Shown in pieces: positions 33,661 through 42,667 of a DNA stretch of 64,000 bases. Every line of letters starts with the position of its first letter. Positions within the stretch are counted from its first letter, which is position 1. Where the stretch lies: assembly GCF_004217135.1 (NCBI RefSeq), contig NZ_SHKK01000001.1:62001-126000 (forward strand). The letters are read 5' to 3'. The notes below the pieces were generated by a model. It saw nothing but the letters and a program-made list of their open reading frames with translations, was not told the DNA's origin and made no database searches. Origin of the DNA: Micromonospora violae (GTDB lineage Bacteria > Actinomycetota > Actinomycetes > Mycobacteriales > Micromonosporaceae). The translations under genes were made by a program, and so were the position numbers.

Positions 33661-34350
33661 ATGGCAGGACGACGCGCCCGTACGGGGCGGGGCTGGGATG
33701 CCAGTCCGCCTCGTACGGGCGACGCCACCGACCCACCCCGCCCTCGACGAGGCCGCCGGGGTGGGTCCGAGGAGGCCGCCGTCGAGTCTCCGCCCCGCGA
33801 CGAGTCCGAGGTGGCCCGCGAGATCTGCCTGCGCCAGCTCGCCGTCCGCCCGCGCACCCGGGCCGAGCTGGCCGGGGCGTTGGCCAAGCGGGGCATCTCC
33901 GAGCAGGTCTCGGCCGAGGTGCTCGACCGGTACGACGAGGTCGGCATCATCGATGACGCCGCGTTCGCCCGGGCCTGGGTGTCCAGCCGGCACGCCGGGC
34001 GTGGTCTGGCCCGCCGGGCGCTCGCCAACGAGCTGCGCCGCAAGGGCGTTGACGGCGAGGTGGCCACCGAGGCGCTGGGTGAGCTGGACGAGGAGACCGA
34101 GGCGGACACCGCCCGTGCCCTGGTGGAGCGCAAGCTGCGCACCGCCCGAGGTGAGCCGGACGCGGTCTTCCGCCGGTTGGTGGGCATGCTGGCCCGCAAG
34201 GGCTACCCGCCTGGCGTGGCCATCCGGGCGGTGAAGGACGCGCTCGCCGCGCAGAGCGCCGAGGCGGCCGAGTTCGCCGAGCAGATTGACGCCGACGCGC
34301 TCGCCGACGCCGAGGGTGAGATGGAGCGCGACAGCCGCTCGTCCGACTGA
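33661..34350 (+). CDS. recX: RecX regulatory protein
   Basis: A 229-residue protein that limits RecA filament growth. The first 50 residues are basic and low complexity; the RecX helical repeats start near residue 55 (VAREICLRQLAVRPRTRAELAGAL) and run to about 195 (GMLARKGYPPGVAIRAVKDALA). ATG 33661 is the start, 14 bases after recA, so both form one operon. Confidence 0.93.
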   Translation: MAGRRARTGRGWDASPPRTGDATDPPRPRRGRRGGSEEAAVESPPRDESEVAREICLRQLAVRPRTRAELAGALAKRGISEQVSAEVLDRYDEVGIIDDAAFARAWVSSRHAGRGLARRALANELRRKGVDGEVATEALGELDEETEADTARALVERKLRTARGEPDAVFRRLVGMLARKGYPPGVAIRAVKDALAAQSAEAAEFAEQIDADALADAEGEMERDSRSSD

Positions 34351-34352
34351 CG

Positions 34353-34379
34353 GTTAGGCCCGGGTTGAGCAGGCCTGAC
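34353..34379 (+). terminator. Hairpin after recA-recX
   Basis: GTTAGGCC (34353-34360) pairs with GGCCTGAC (34372-34379), eight pairs including one G-U, directly behind the recX stop. No T tract. Confidence 0.45.
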
Positions 34380-34850
34380 GTGTTCGGCGGCCCGTACGCA
34401 TCGTGGATTTTGTCCGCTCCTGTCCGGCGAGATGTCAGCGTGGCGTGACGATTCAACTTCTCTCCGTTCGGGGGGTTTGATCATGAGTCCTTGACCGAAG
34501 CACCCCCGGCGACCTAGCCTCGCCATACAGGCTCACATTGCCCGACCAGCGCAGGCTAAGCGCACAACATAGATCGCGTAACAGAACAGCATCACTTTGG
34601 CCGACTCCGCGGCCTTTGGCGGCAGTTCCGGACAGGCCGGTCCGGAACGCTGCGACAACTGCACCCGGTCGCCGACGCTGCCCACGGGCACCGCCGGCGG
34701 AGAAAGCTATCCACGGCCAGCCGCTCCGGTCGGGCGTCCACAGCCGCAGGAGTGTGCCCCCGGCACGGTCGCTGCGGTCTCGACGTTAGGGGAGGCGGCC
34801 ATGGCGGGGCGGCGGCACAGGTTCATCGGTAGACCCGACGGGGTCCCGGC
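34380..34850 (+). other. Gene-free leader region of rny
   Basis: About 470 bases between recX and rny. It contains AT-richer patches near 34440 and 34560 that may hold promoters, but I cannot assign a -10/-35 pair with confidence. An open frame at 34597-34854 ends across the rny start; its composition is not convincing as a gene. Confidence 0.4.
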
Positions 34851-36617
34851 ATGAACACCTTCGACGTCGTGCTCCTCGCGGCCGTCCTCGTTCTCGCGGT
34901 GGTGGTGATCGGCGCCGTGCTGGTCGGCATCCGGACACTGCGGCGGATGGGCGCCGCGCCCGCTCCGGAGGATCCCGCCTTCATCGCCGAGAAGGACCGC
35001 CAGGAGCAGTCCCTCGCCGCCCTGCGGACCGCGGCCGACGAGGCGAACAGCACGATCGACGTGGCGAAGTCCGCCGCCGCCGCGGCCCGTACCGAGGCGG
35101 CGGCGGCGAAGGCCGAGGCGAAGGCGGCCCGCGCCGAGGCGCGTCGGGTCCTCGACGACGCCCGCGCCGAGGCGGACACCGTTCTGGAACGCGCCCACAA
35201 GCAGGCCGAGGCGGACGCCGAGCAGCTGCGGACGGCAGCCCGGCGCAGCGGCGAGCGGGAGGTCGCGGTGCTCGCCGCCACCACCCGGGAGCAGGCCGCC
35301 GAGGTGGAACGCCGGGCGGCGCGGATGGACGAGCGGGAGCGGATGCACACCGAGGAGGTGGAGCGGTTCGCCGAGCGGGAACGGCAGCTCACCGCCGCGA
35401 AGGCAGCCCTCGCCGCCCGGGAGGCCGCGCTCGCCCAGCGGGAGGCCGAGCTGACCGAGTCGGAGGAGCTGCGCCGCCGGGAGTTGGAGCGGGTCGCCGG
35501 GCTCACCGCCGACTCCGCCCGGCTGGAACTGATCGACGCGATCGAGACGTCTGCCAAGCGGGAAGCGGCGCTGCTCGTGCGGGACATCGAGTCCGACGCG
35601 CGCAACACGGCCGAGCAGCGCGCCCGACACATCGTGGTGGACGCGATCCAGCGGGTCGCCAGCGAGCAGACCGCGGAGAGCGTGGTCAGCGTCCTGCATC
35701 TGCCCGGTGACGAGATGAAGGGGCGGATCATCGGCCGGGAGGGGCGCAACATCCGCGCCTTCGAGTCGGTCACCGGCGTCAACCTGATCATCGACGACAC
35801 TCCCGAGGCGGTGCTGCTCTCCTGCTTCGACCCGGTCCGCCGGGAAGTGGGTCGGCTGACCCTGGAGAAGCTGGTCATGGACGGCCGCATCCACCCGCAC
35901 CGGATCGAGGAGGTCTACGACCTGGCCCGCCAGGAGGTGGAGCAGCTCTGTCTCCGCGCCGCCGAGGACGCCCTGGTCGAGGTCGGCATCACCGAGATCC
36001 ACCCGGAGCTGGTGACCCTGCTCGGCCGGCTGCGCTACCGCACCTCGTATGGGCAGAACGTGCTCAAGCACCTGGTCGAGACCGCCCACATCGCCGGCAT
36101 CATGGCCGCCGAACTGCGGTTGGACGTGCCCATCATCAAGCGGTCGGCGTTCCTGCACGACATCGGCAAGGCGCTCACCCACGAGGTGGAGGGCAGCCAC
36201 GCCATCATCGGCGCGGACCTGGCCCGCAAGTACGGCGAACACGAAGACGTGGTGCACGCCATCGAGGCGCACCACAACGAGGTGCCCCCACAGACCATCG
36301 AGGCCGTGCTCACCCAGGCCTCCGACGCCTGCTCCGGTGGGCGGCCGGGCGCCCGTCGGGAGAGCCTTGAGGCGTATGTCAAGCGGCTGGAGCGGATCGA
36401 GGAGATCGCCGCCGGCAAGCTCGGCGTGGACAAGGTCTTCGCCATGCAGGCCGGCCGGGAGATCCGGGTGATGGTCAAGCCGGACGACGTCGACGACATC
36501 GGGGCGGCCGTGCTGGCCCGGGATGTGGCCAAGCAGATCGAGGAGGAGCTGACCTACCCGGGGCAGATCCGGGTCACCGTGGTCCGCGAGTCCCGGGTCA
36601 CCGAGATCGCCCGCTGA
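34851..36617 (+). CDS. rny: Ribonuclease Y
   Basis: A 588-residue membrane-anchored endoribonuclease that starts mRNA decay. An N-terminal membrane helix (about residues 4-26, VVLLAAVLVLAVVVIGAVLVG) is followed by a long Ala/Glu/Arg coiled coil (about 45-230), a KH RNA-binding domain with GRIIGREGRNIRAFE (about 290-305), and an HD domain with LHDIGKALTHE (about 435-445) and the EAHHNE motif. The full length and all key motifs are present. Its place between recX and the glutamate transporter is common in actinobacteria. Confidence 0.95.
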   Translation: MNTFDVVLLAAVLVLAVVVIGAVLVGIRTLRRMGAAPAPEDPAFIAEKDRQEQSLAALRTAADEANSTIDVAKSAAAAARTEAAAAKAEAKAARAEARRVLDDARAEADTVLERAHKQAEADAEQLRTAARRSGEREVAVLAATTREQAAEVERRAARMDERERMHTEEVERFAERERQLTAAKAALAAREAALAQREAELTESEELRRRELERVAGLTADSARLELIDAIETSAKREAALLVRDIESDARNTAEQRARHIVVDAIQRVASEQTAESVVSVLHLPGDEMKGRIIGREGRNIRAFESVTGVNLIIDDTPEAVLLSCFDPVRREVGRLTLEKLVMDGRIHPHRIEEVYDLARQEVEQLCLRAAEDALVEVGITEIHPELVTLLGRLRYRTSYGQNVLKHLVETAHIAGIMAAELRLDVPIIKRSAFLHDIGKALTHEVEGSHAIIGADLARKYGEHEDVVHAIEAHHNEVPPQTIEAVLTQASDACSGGRPGARRESLEAYVKRLERIEEIAAGKLGVDKVFAMQAGREIRVMVKPDDVDDIGAAVLARDVAKQIEEELTYPGQIRVTVVRESRVTEIAR

Positions 36618-36643
36618 CCGGCTGCGATCACCAGGAACTTACC

Positions 36644-36682
36644 GATATCGGGGTGTCCCCAACGCTGGGACACCCCGATATC
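36644..36682. terminator. 16-bp perfect hairpin between rny and gluD
   Basis: GATATCGGGGTGTCCC (36644-36659) and its exact complement (36667-36682) with a 7-base loop lie between two convergent genes. There is no T tract. A bidirectional terminator is the simplest reading; it could also be one member of an intergenic repeat family. Confidence 0.6.
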
Positions 36683-36718
36683 AAGAAACTCGAGTCGATC
36701 ACACGCCGGACGGCCCGG

Positions 36719-37600
36719 TCACACCATCCGGGCGGAGTCCTCGCCGACGCTCTGGGCGGGCAGCACCTTCGCCGCCGTCCGCCGGCTCTGGCCCATCCGC
36801 TTCTGCAACCACCAGGCCAGGATCGACAGCGCACCGCAGATGGCGATGTAGATCGCCGCCACGATCAGGTACGTCGGCACGTACGGCAGCCCGAACGGCA
36901 ACCGGCCGCCGATCTGCTTACCCACGAAGAGCAGCTCGGGGTACGTGATGATGAAACCCAGCGCGGTGTCCTTGAGCAGCACCACGAGCTGGCTGACGAT
37001 CGCCGGGAGCATCGACCGGACGGCCTGCGGCAGCAGGATCAGTCGCAGCACCTGGTTCTTGCGCATGCCGACCGCGTACGCGCCCTCGGTCTGCCCGTAC
37101 GGCACCGCGTTGATGCCGGCCCGGAAGATCTCCGCGAGCACCGAGCCGTTGTAGAGCATCAGCCCGATGACCAGCGCCCACAACTTGTCGATCGACCAGC
37201 CGTACTGCAACGGCACGTAGTAGCCGAAGAAGATCAGGATGAGGAGGGGGATCGCCCGGAACAGCTCCACGACGAAGGTCGCCGGGGTACGCAGGATCCA
37301 CTTGTCGCTCAGGCGGGCACTGGCGAACACCGCGCCGAACAGCAGCGCCAGGACGGCGGCGATGCCGGCGGCCTTCAGCGTCGCCCACAGCCCGCCGAGC
37401 AGTTCGCGTTGCACCGAGGCGTACTGGAACTGCTCCCACTTGCGGGCCTCGAACTGGCCGGTGTCGGCGAACTTGTAGCCGATGTAGGCGATGAGAGCGA
37501 TGATGCCGACCGTGGAGGCGACGCCCAGGATCGCGTTACGCCGCTTGGCGCGAGGCCCGGGCAGGTCGTAGAGGATCGACGCCTGGCTCAACTCAACCAT
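36719..37600 (-). CDS. gluD: Glutamate ABC transporter permease GluD
   Basis: A 293-residue inner-membrane permease of the HisM type with five to six helices and the cytoplasmic coupling motif EGAYAVGMRKNQVLRLILLPQAVRSMLP. The N-terminus (VELSQASILYDLPGPRAKRRN) is the usual soluble start of actinobacterial GluD. Together with GluA, GluB and GluC it imports glutamate. Last gene of gluABCD; gap to gluC is 34 bases. Confidence 0.9.
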   Translation of the reverse strand: MVELSQASILYDLPGPRAKRRNAILGVASTVGIIALIAYIGYKFADTGQFEARKWEQFQYASVQRELLGGLWATLKAAGIAAVLALLFGAVFASARLSDKWILRTPATFVVELFRAIPLLILIFFGYYVPLQYGWSIDKLWALVIGLMLYNGSVLAEIFRAGINAVPYGQTEGAYAVGMRKNQVLRLILLPQAVRSMLPAIVSQLVVLLKDTALGFIITYPELLFVGKQIGGRLPFGLPYVPTYLIVAAIYIAICGALSILAWWLQKRMGQSRRTAAKVLPAQSVGEDSARMV

Positions 37601-37634
37601 CCTTCGTTCGCGGCCGTGCGGCTCGCCAGCTCGC

Positions 37635-38291
37635 TCATCGGGCCACCCTCCACTTGCGCTCCAGGATCCGCTGCAACGCCACCAGCGGCAGGATCAGGAT
37701 CAGGAAGCCGATGGTGATCCAGAGCAGGACGGCGAACTGCGGCTCGCCCCGCTCGGCCATGTACGCGGGGATCGCGCCGGCCTCCAGCACCGAGAAACCG
37801 GCGGCGATGGTGGTGTTCTTCAGCATGGCGATGAACACGCTCATCATCGGCGGGACCATCGCCCGCAGCGCCTGCGGCAGCACGATGAGCGTGAGCACCT
37901 GGCCGAAGGTCATCCCGAGTGCTCGGGCTGCCTCGGCCTGCCCGGCGGCGACCGTGTTGACGCCGGAGCGGATCACCTCGCAGATGAACGCCGAGGTGTA
38001 GACGGTCAGCGCGATGGCAGCGCTGGAGAAATAGTCGATGTTGACGTCGAGCTTCGGCACCGCGAACACGAGGAACGCGAAGACCAGCGTCAGAGGGGTG
38101 TTGCGCACCAGGTTGACGTAGGTGGCGCCGAACGCCCGCAGCGCCGGCACGGGGGAGACCCGCATCGCGCCCAGCAGCGTGCCGAGGACGAGGCTGCCGA
38201 CCGCTGCGATCAGGAAAAGTTTGACGGTGTTGGTGAACCCGTCAACGAACAGTTGCCCGTTGTCCGTCAGTACGCGGAAGAACTCGCCCAT
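37635..38291 (-). CDS. gluC: Glutamate ABC transporter permease GluC
   Basis: A 218-residue permease. The EAA-loop is AGQAEAARALGMTFGQVLTLIVLPQALRAMVPP, and the N-terminal part has TNTVKLFLIAAVGSLVLGTLLG. It pairs with GluD as the heterodimeric channel. Second membrane gene of gluABCD. Confidence 0.9.
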   Translation of the reverse strand: MGEFFRVLTDNGQLFVDGFTNTVKLFLIAAVGSLVLGTLLGAMRVSPVPALRAFGATYVNLVRNTPLTLVFAFLVFAVPKLDVNIDYFSSAAIALTVYTSAFICEVIRSGVNTVAAGQAEAARALGMTFGQVLTLIVLPQALRAMVPPMMSVFIAMLKNTTIAAGFSVLEAGAIPAYMAERGEPQFAVLLWITIGFLILILPLVALQRILERKWRVAR

Positions 38292-38371
38292 GCCTCGCTC
38301 TCAGTCCTCGGACGGACGCCGGACGGGGACGAGCCCCGCCCGGCGCCACAACTCGTTGTCGAGCCGTTCGG

Positions 38372-39307
38372 TCAGTACCGCTCGAGGGTGGGCGGGGTGC
38401 CCGCCGAGCCGGACAGGCCGAGCGTGCCGTCGTAGATCTTCTGCCAGGTGCCGTCGCCGAACGACGCCTCGATCTGGTTGTTGACGTAGTCGCGCAGCGC
38501 CTTGTCGTCCTTCGGCAGGCCGATGCCGTACTTCTCGGTGCTGAACGGCTGGCCGACCACCTTCAGCTCGCTCGGGCTCTGCGCCGCGTAGCCCTTGAGG
38601 ATGGCGTCGTCGGTGGTGACGGCGTCGACCTTCTTGTCGAGCAGCTGCGAGACGCACTCGGAGTAGGTCTTGAACTCGACGATGTTCTCCGGCTCGGTCA
38701 GGCCCTCGTCACGGACCTTCTGGATCGGGGTCGAACCGGTGGCCGAGCAGACCTTCTTGCCCTTGAGGGTGTCCTTGCCGGTGATCGACGACTCGTCCTT
38801 GCGGACCAGCAGGTCCTGGCCAGCAACGAAGTACGGGCCGGCGAAGGAGATGTCGTTCTTGCGCTTGTCGGTGATCGAGTAGGTGCCGACGTAGTAGTCG
38901 ACCTCGCCACCCTTGATCGCGGTCTCCCGGTTGGCCGACGCGATCTCCTTGTACTCGATCTTCGCCGGGTCGATGCCCAGCGTGCTCGCCACGTACTGGG
39001 CGATCTCGATGTCGAAGCCGCACCGCTTGCCCTGGGCGTCCTTGTAGCCAAGGTTCGGCTGGTCGAACTTGACGCCGACGGAGACCTTGCCAGCCGTCTT
39101 GATCTTCTCGAAGGTCGGGCTGCCGGCAATGGCCGCGTCGGTCTTCGGAGTGAAGGTCGCGCCGGAGCTCTTGCAGGTGTCACCCTGAGCGGCGCCGGAG
39201 GCGGTGCCGCCCGCGCTCGGGGTCGGCTCACCCTCCTTGCCGCACGCGGCGGCCGACAGGGCGAGGGAGGCCATCATGGCGACCGCCGCCACGCTCTTCA
39301 TACGCAT
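38372..39307 (-). CDS. gluB: Glutamate-binding lipoprotein GluB
   Basis: A 311-residue substrate-binding lipoprotein. ATG 39307 follows AAGGAG and begins MRMKSVAAVAMMASLALSAAAC, with the lipobox Cys at 22. The mature protein is a type II periplasmic-binding fold (TAGKVSVGVKFDQPNLGYKD, CGFDIEIAQYVAS, GGEVDYYVGTYSITDKR). It captures glutamate outside the membrane. Encoded between gluA and gluC. Confidence 0.92.
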   Translation of the reverse strand: MRMKSVAAVAMMASLALSAAACGKEGEPTPSAGGTASGAAQGDTCKSSGATFTPKTDAAIAGSPTFEKIKTAGKVSVGVKFDQPNLGYKDAQGKRCGFDIEIAQYVASTLGIDPAKIEYKEIASANRETAIKGGEVDYYVGTYSITDKRKNDISFAGPYFVAGQDLLVRKDESSITGKDTLKGKKVCSATGSTPIQKVRDEGLTEPENIVEFKTYSECVSQLLDKKVDAVTTDDAILKGYAAQSPSELKVVGQPFSTEKYGIGLPKDDKALRDYVNNQIEASFGDGTWQKIYDGTLGLSGSAGTPPTLERY

Positions 39308-39364
39308 ACTCTTCTCCTTCTTCAACGGAGCCCACCGAGGTGCGGCGCGCTCCACTACGGACGC

Positions 39365-40120
<756 letters not shown>

Positions 40121-40227
40121 CGTCCCTGTCGTATCCCGGAGCGGGGTCGGTTGACCCCCGGTGCGGCCACTGTAGGCGGCGTGATGTGGCAGAACGCAAC
40201 CCAGCGGGTCACGGAGCGGTAACACCG

Positions 40228-40291
40228 GCCACGATCGTTCTCGGGCGTCCGATTTCGGTCACCGATTGGTAGCCGCGGTGGCGATCGTGGC
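40228..40291. repeat. 10-bp inverted repeat in the gluA-selD divergent region
   Basis: GCCACGATCG (40228-40237) and CGATCGTGGC (40282-40291) are exact complements, 44 bases apart. They may be two operator half sites that support looping, or chance symmetry in GC-rich DNA. Confidence 0.3.
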
Positions 40292-40313
40292 GCGTTGTCG
40301 AGATCATGGGGGG

Positions 40314-41303
40314 ATGACCGAACCCGTACGGTTGACCAAGTACGCCCGCGGCGGTGGCTGTGCCTGCAAGATTCCCCCGGGTGAGCTGGAGATCATGGTG
40401 GCCGGCCTCGGTCCGGCGACCGGCACCGCGGAGTTGCTGGTCGGGTTGGATCACGGCGACGACGCGGCGGTGGTGCGCCTGGACGAGCGGACCGGCGTGG
40501 TCAGCACCGCCGACTTCTTCACTCCGGTGGTCGACGACGCGTACGACTGGGGTCGGATCGCCGCGGCCAACGCGCTCTCCGACGTGTACGCGATGGGCGG
40601 CACCCCGCTGGTGGCGCTCAACCTGCTCTGCTGGCCGAGGGACGTGCTGCCGCTGGAGTTGGCCCGTGAGGTGCTGCGCGGCGGTCAGGACGTGGCGCGG
40701 GAGGCCGGCTGTCACCTGGCCGGCGGGCACAGTGTGGACGACGACGGCCCGAAGTACGGGCTCGCGGTCACCGGCACGGTCCGACCGGAGGAGCTGATCA
40801 CCCTGGACGCCGGGCGGGCCGGGGTGCCGTTGTCGCTGACCAAGCCACTCGGGGTGGGCGTGCTGAACACCCGACACAAGGCCACCGGTGAGAGCTTCCC
40901 GGAGGCGGTGGCCACGATGAGCGCGCTCAATCGGGAGGCCGCCCGCGCGGCGGTCGCCGCCGGCATCCGCTGCGGCACCGATGTGACCGGGTTCGGGCTG
41001 CTCGGGCACGCCTCGAAGCTGGCCCGGGCCAGCCGGGTCACGGTGGCCATCGACACCGCCCGGGTGCCCTATCTGGCTGGCGCGCGGGAGGCGCTGCGCG
41101 ACGGGTTCGTCAGCGGCGGCAGCCGGCGCAACCTGGACTGGGTGACCCCGTGGACCGACTTCGGCGCGGCGGACGAGGCGGAGCGGCTGCTGCTGGCCGA
41201 CGCGCAGACCTCAGGTGGCCTGCTGGTCGCCGGCGAGGTGCCCGGCGCGCCCGTGGTGGGCGAGCTGCTGCCCCGGGGCGAGCATCTGGTCGTTCTGCGC
41301 TGA
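40314..41303 (+). CDS. selD: Selenide, water dikinase (selenophosphate synthase)
   Basis: A 329-residue enzyme making selenophosphate from selenide and ATP. The N-terminus MTEPVRLTKYARGGGCACKIPP aligns with E. coli SelD: Cys16 and Lys19 match its catalytic Cys17 and Lys20, so this is the Cys, not the selenocysteine, form. AIR-synthase-like motifs follow (VVSTADFFTPVVDD, GTDVTGFGLLGHA, ADAQTSGGLL). ATG 40314 has GGGGGG in front. No selA, selB or tRNA-Sec is nearby, so whether the organism makes selenoproteins cannot be said from this window. Confidence 0.93.
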   Translation: MTEPVRLTKYARGGGCACKIPPGELEIMVAGLGPATGTAELLVGLDHGDDAAVVRLDERTGVVSTADFFTPVVDDAYDWGRIAAANALSDVYAMGGTPLVALNLLCWPRDVLPLELAREVLRGGQDVAREAGCHLAGGHSVDDDGPKYGLAVTGTVRPEELITLDAGRAGVPLSLTKPLGVGVLNTRHKATGESFPEAVATMSALNREAARAAVAAGIRCGTDVTGFGLLGHASKLARASRVTVAIDTARVPYLAGAREALRDGFVSGGSRRNLDWVTPWTDFGAADEAERLLLADAQTSGGLLVAGEVPGAPVVGELLPRGEHLVVLR

Positions 41304-41533
41304 TCAGAGGCGGTTGACCGACCCGAGGACACGCGCTGGTGGTGGTGCGGATGGCGCACCATACCCGATAAACTGTCACCTTCCCGCTACTCCGAGCAAT
41401 GCCGCTCAGGGAAATTTTGCCCGGAATGGTCACAGACCGGTAACTTGCCCCCGGCTGGGGTCAAATGCCCCCCACCATCGTGTGTAAGGCCCGATCCGGA
41501 GGCCGGTGGGGACGAACGCAGCGAGGAGGCGGA

Positions 41534-42013
41534 ATGACCGAGCTGTGGAACTGGAGAATCGACGGGGCTCAGCCCGTGGAGGTCTACCCGGCGCTGGCCG
41601 AGGCGCTTGGTCGGGTGGTGATGCCGCTGGCGGCGGCCGACCCGGCGCGGCTGCCGGCATACGCGGTGGTGTGTGACGTCTGGCAGGCGCCGGGCGAGTT
41701 CGCGACGGTGGTGGACTGCTACGGGGTGCCCGAGGAGCTCTCCGAGCACGCCAGCATCGCCGCGCTGGCCCGATTGCTGGGCCGCAACTGCCTGTTGCGC
41801 GACGACACTCTCGACGCGGGCCGGCACCTGCTCGTCGCTCCGGACGGCACGGTCCGTCCGGTGCACTTCGACGTGCGGGACACCGATGAGGGTGAGGTGC
41901 TCAGCAAGCTGCGGCTCTGCTCGTTGGGCGACCCGGGTTGTCGGGGCTGGTCGCAGTGCCACCGCTCGCGCTGGGCACCGGACACGGTCGCACCGGCGCT
42001 CGCCGCGGCCTGA
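41534..42013 (+). CDS. Hypothetical protein with C-terminal cysteine motif
   Basis: A 159-residue protein from ATG 41534, with GAGGAGG in front. The start MTELWNWRIDGAQPVEVYPALAEALG and the middle VDCYGVPEELSEHASIAALARLLGRNCLLRDDT have clear amphipathic pattern; the C-terminus has LCSLGDPGCRGWSQCHRSRW, three Cys and a His within 18 residues, which may bind a metal. I do not recognise the family. No signal peptide. It lies between selD and DUF2277 and does not overlap either. Confidence 0.68.
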   Translation: MTELWNWRIDGAQPVEVYPALAEALGRVVMPLAAADPARLPAYAVVCDVWQAPGEFATVVDCYGVPEELSEHASIAALARLLGRNCLLRDDTLDAGRHLLVAPDGTVRPVHFDVRDTDEGEVLSKLRLCSLGDPGCRGWSQCHRSRWAPDTVAPALAAA

Positions 42014-42071
42014 CCCTCGCCCGGGTCGGGCCGGCCGGGTGTCGTGCCGGCGGGCCAGCCCGGGGCGGCGG

Positions 42072-42320
42072 TCAACTGGCGGCGGTGGCCGACCGGTCCG
42101 TGGTGCCCGATCCGGCGCCCCGTACCACCAGTTGGTCGAGCAGGGTGCGCGTCGCGGCGGCCACCGCGGCCACCGCGGCGTCGAACGCGGCGGCGTTGTG
42201 CGCGGCGGGCGCCCGGAAGCCAGAGATCTTCCGGACGTACTGCAACGCCGCCGCCTCGACGTCCGCGTCGGTCACCTGCGGGGTGAACGGTTCACGCAGC
42301 GTCTTGATGCTCCGGCACAT
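42072..42320 (-). CDS. DUF2277 protein
   Basis: An 82-residue protein starting MCRSIKTLREPFTPQVTDADV and containing ALQYVRKISGFRAPAAHN, the hallmark of DUF2277. GGAGGAGG precedes ATG 42320. Function unknown. It is divergent from the FxS operon, so the 158 bases between 42320 and 42479 hold both promoters. Confidence 0.88.
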   Translation of the reverse strand: MCRSIKTLREPFTPQVTDADVEAAALQYVRKISGFRAPAAHNAAAFDAAVAAVAAATRTLLDQLVVRGAGSGTTDRSATAAS

Positions 42321-42478
42321 GGCAACTCCTCCTCCACCGCGGCCTACCACTCGCCGTGCCGACAGTGGTACCGACGGTGACACTTGGTCGATATTTGTCT
42401 ATCCTGGTCACGGACCAGAGCCGTTCGAGCCACAGCCGCCGCTCGCGCTCCCAGCGCCCCGGCCCCCGGAGACTCATT

Positions 42479-42667
42479 GTGGACCACGCACCCACCCGCC
42501 CATCCCGTCCCGACCTCGTCGATCTGACCCGCAGCCTGCACACCCCGCTGGAACGGGTCGCCGTCGAGCACGCCGATCTGATCGAGGCGGTGCGCCTGCG
42601 CGTCGTCACCAACGACTCCGCGCCGTTCGGCACCGTGGCCGTCGCCGCCTTCAACTCGTCCATCTGA
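42479..42667 (+). CDS. fxsA: FxSxx-COOH RiPP precursor peptide
   Basis: A 62-residue peptide from GTG 42479 (CGGAG in front) that ends FNSSI, the exact C-terminal F-x-S-x-x-COOH signature of the FxS precursors. The leader (about residues 1-45) is acidic and helical, with LVDLTRSLHTPLERVAVEHADLIEAV. In this RiPP family the Phe and Ser of the core (Phe58 and Ser60 here) are the expected crosslink partners of a three-residue cyclophane. The maturase gene begins at the next base after the stop, which fixes the reading. Confidence 0.9.
   Translation: MDHAPTRPSRPDLVDLTRSLHTPLERVAVEHADLIEAVRLRVVTNDSAPFGTVAVAAFNSSI

Noticed and set aside
34597..34854. 85-residue open frame with TTG start before rny
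   Set aside because: No good ribosome site, no recognisable domain, and a composition like other chance frames in GC-rich DNA. Its four-base overlap with the rny start is suggestive but not enough.
41304..41533. Possible tRNA-Sec next to selD
   Set aside because: I looked for a long tRNA with TCA anticodon and extended acceptor stem; none can be folded here.
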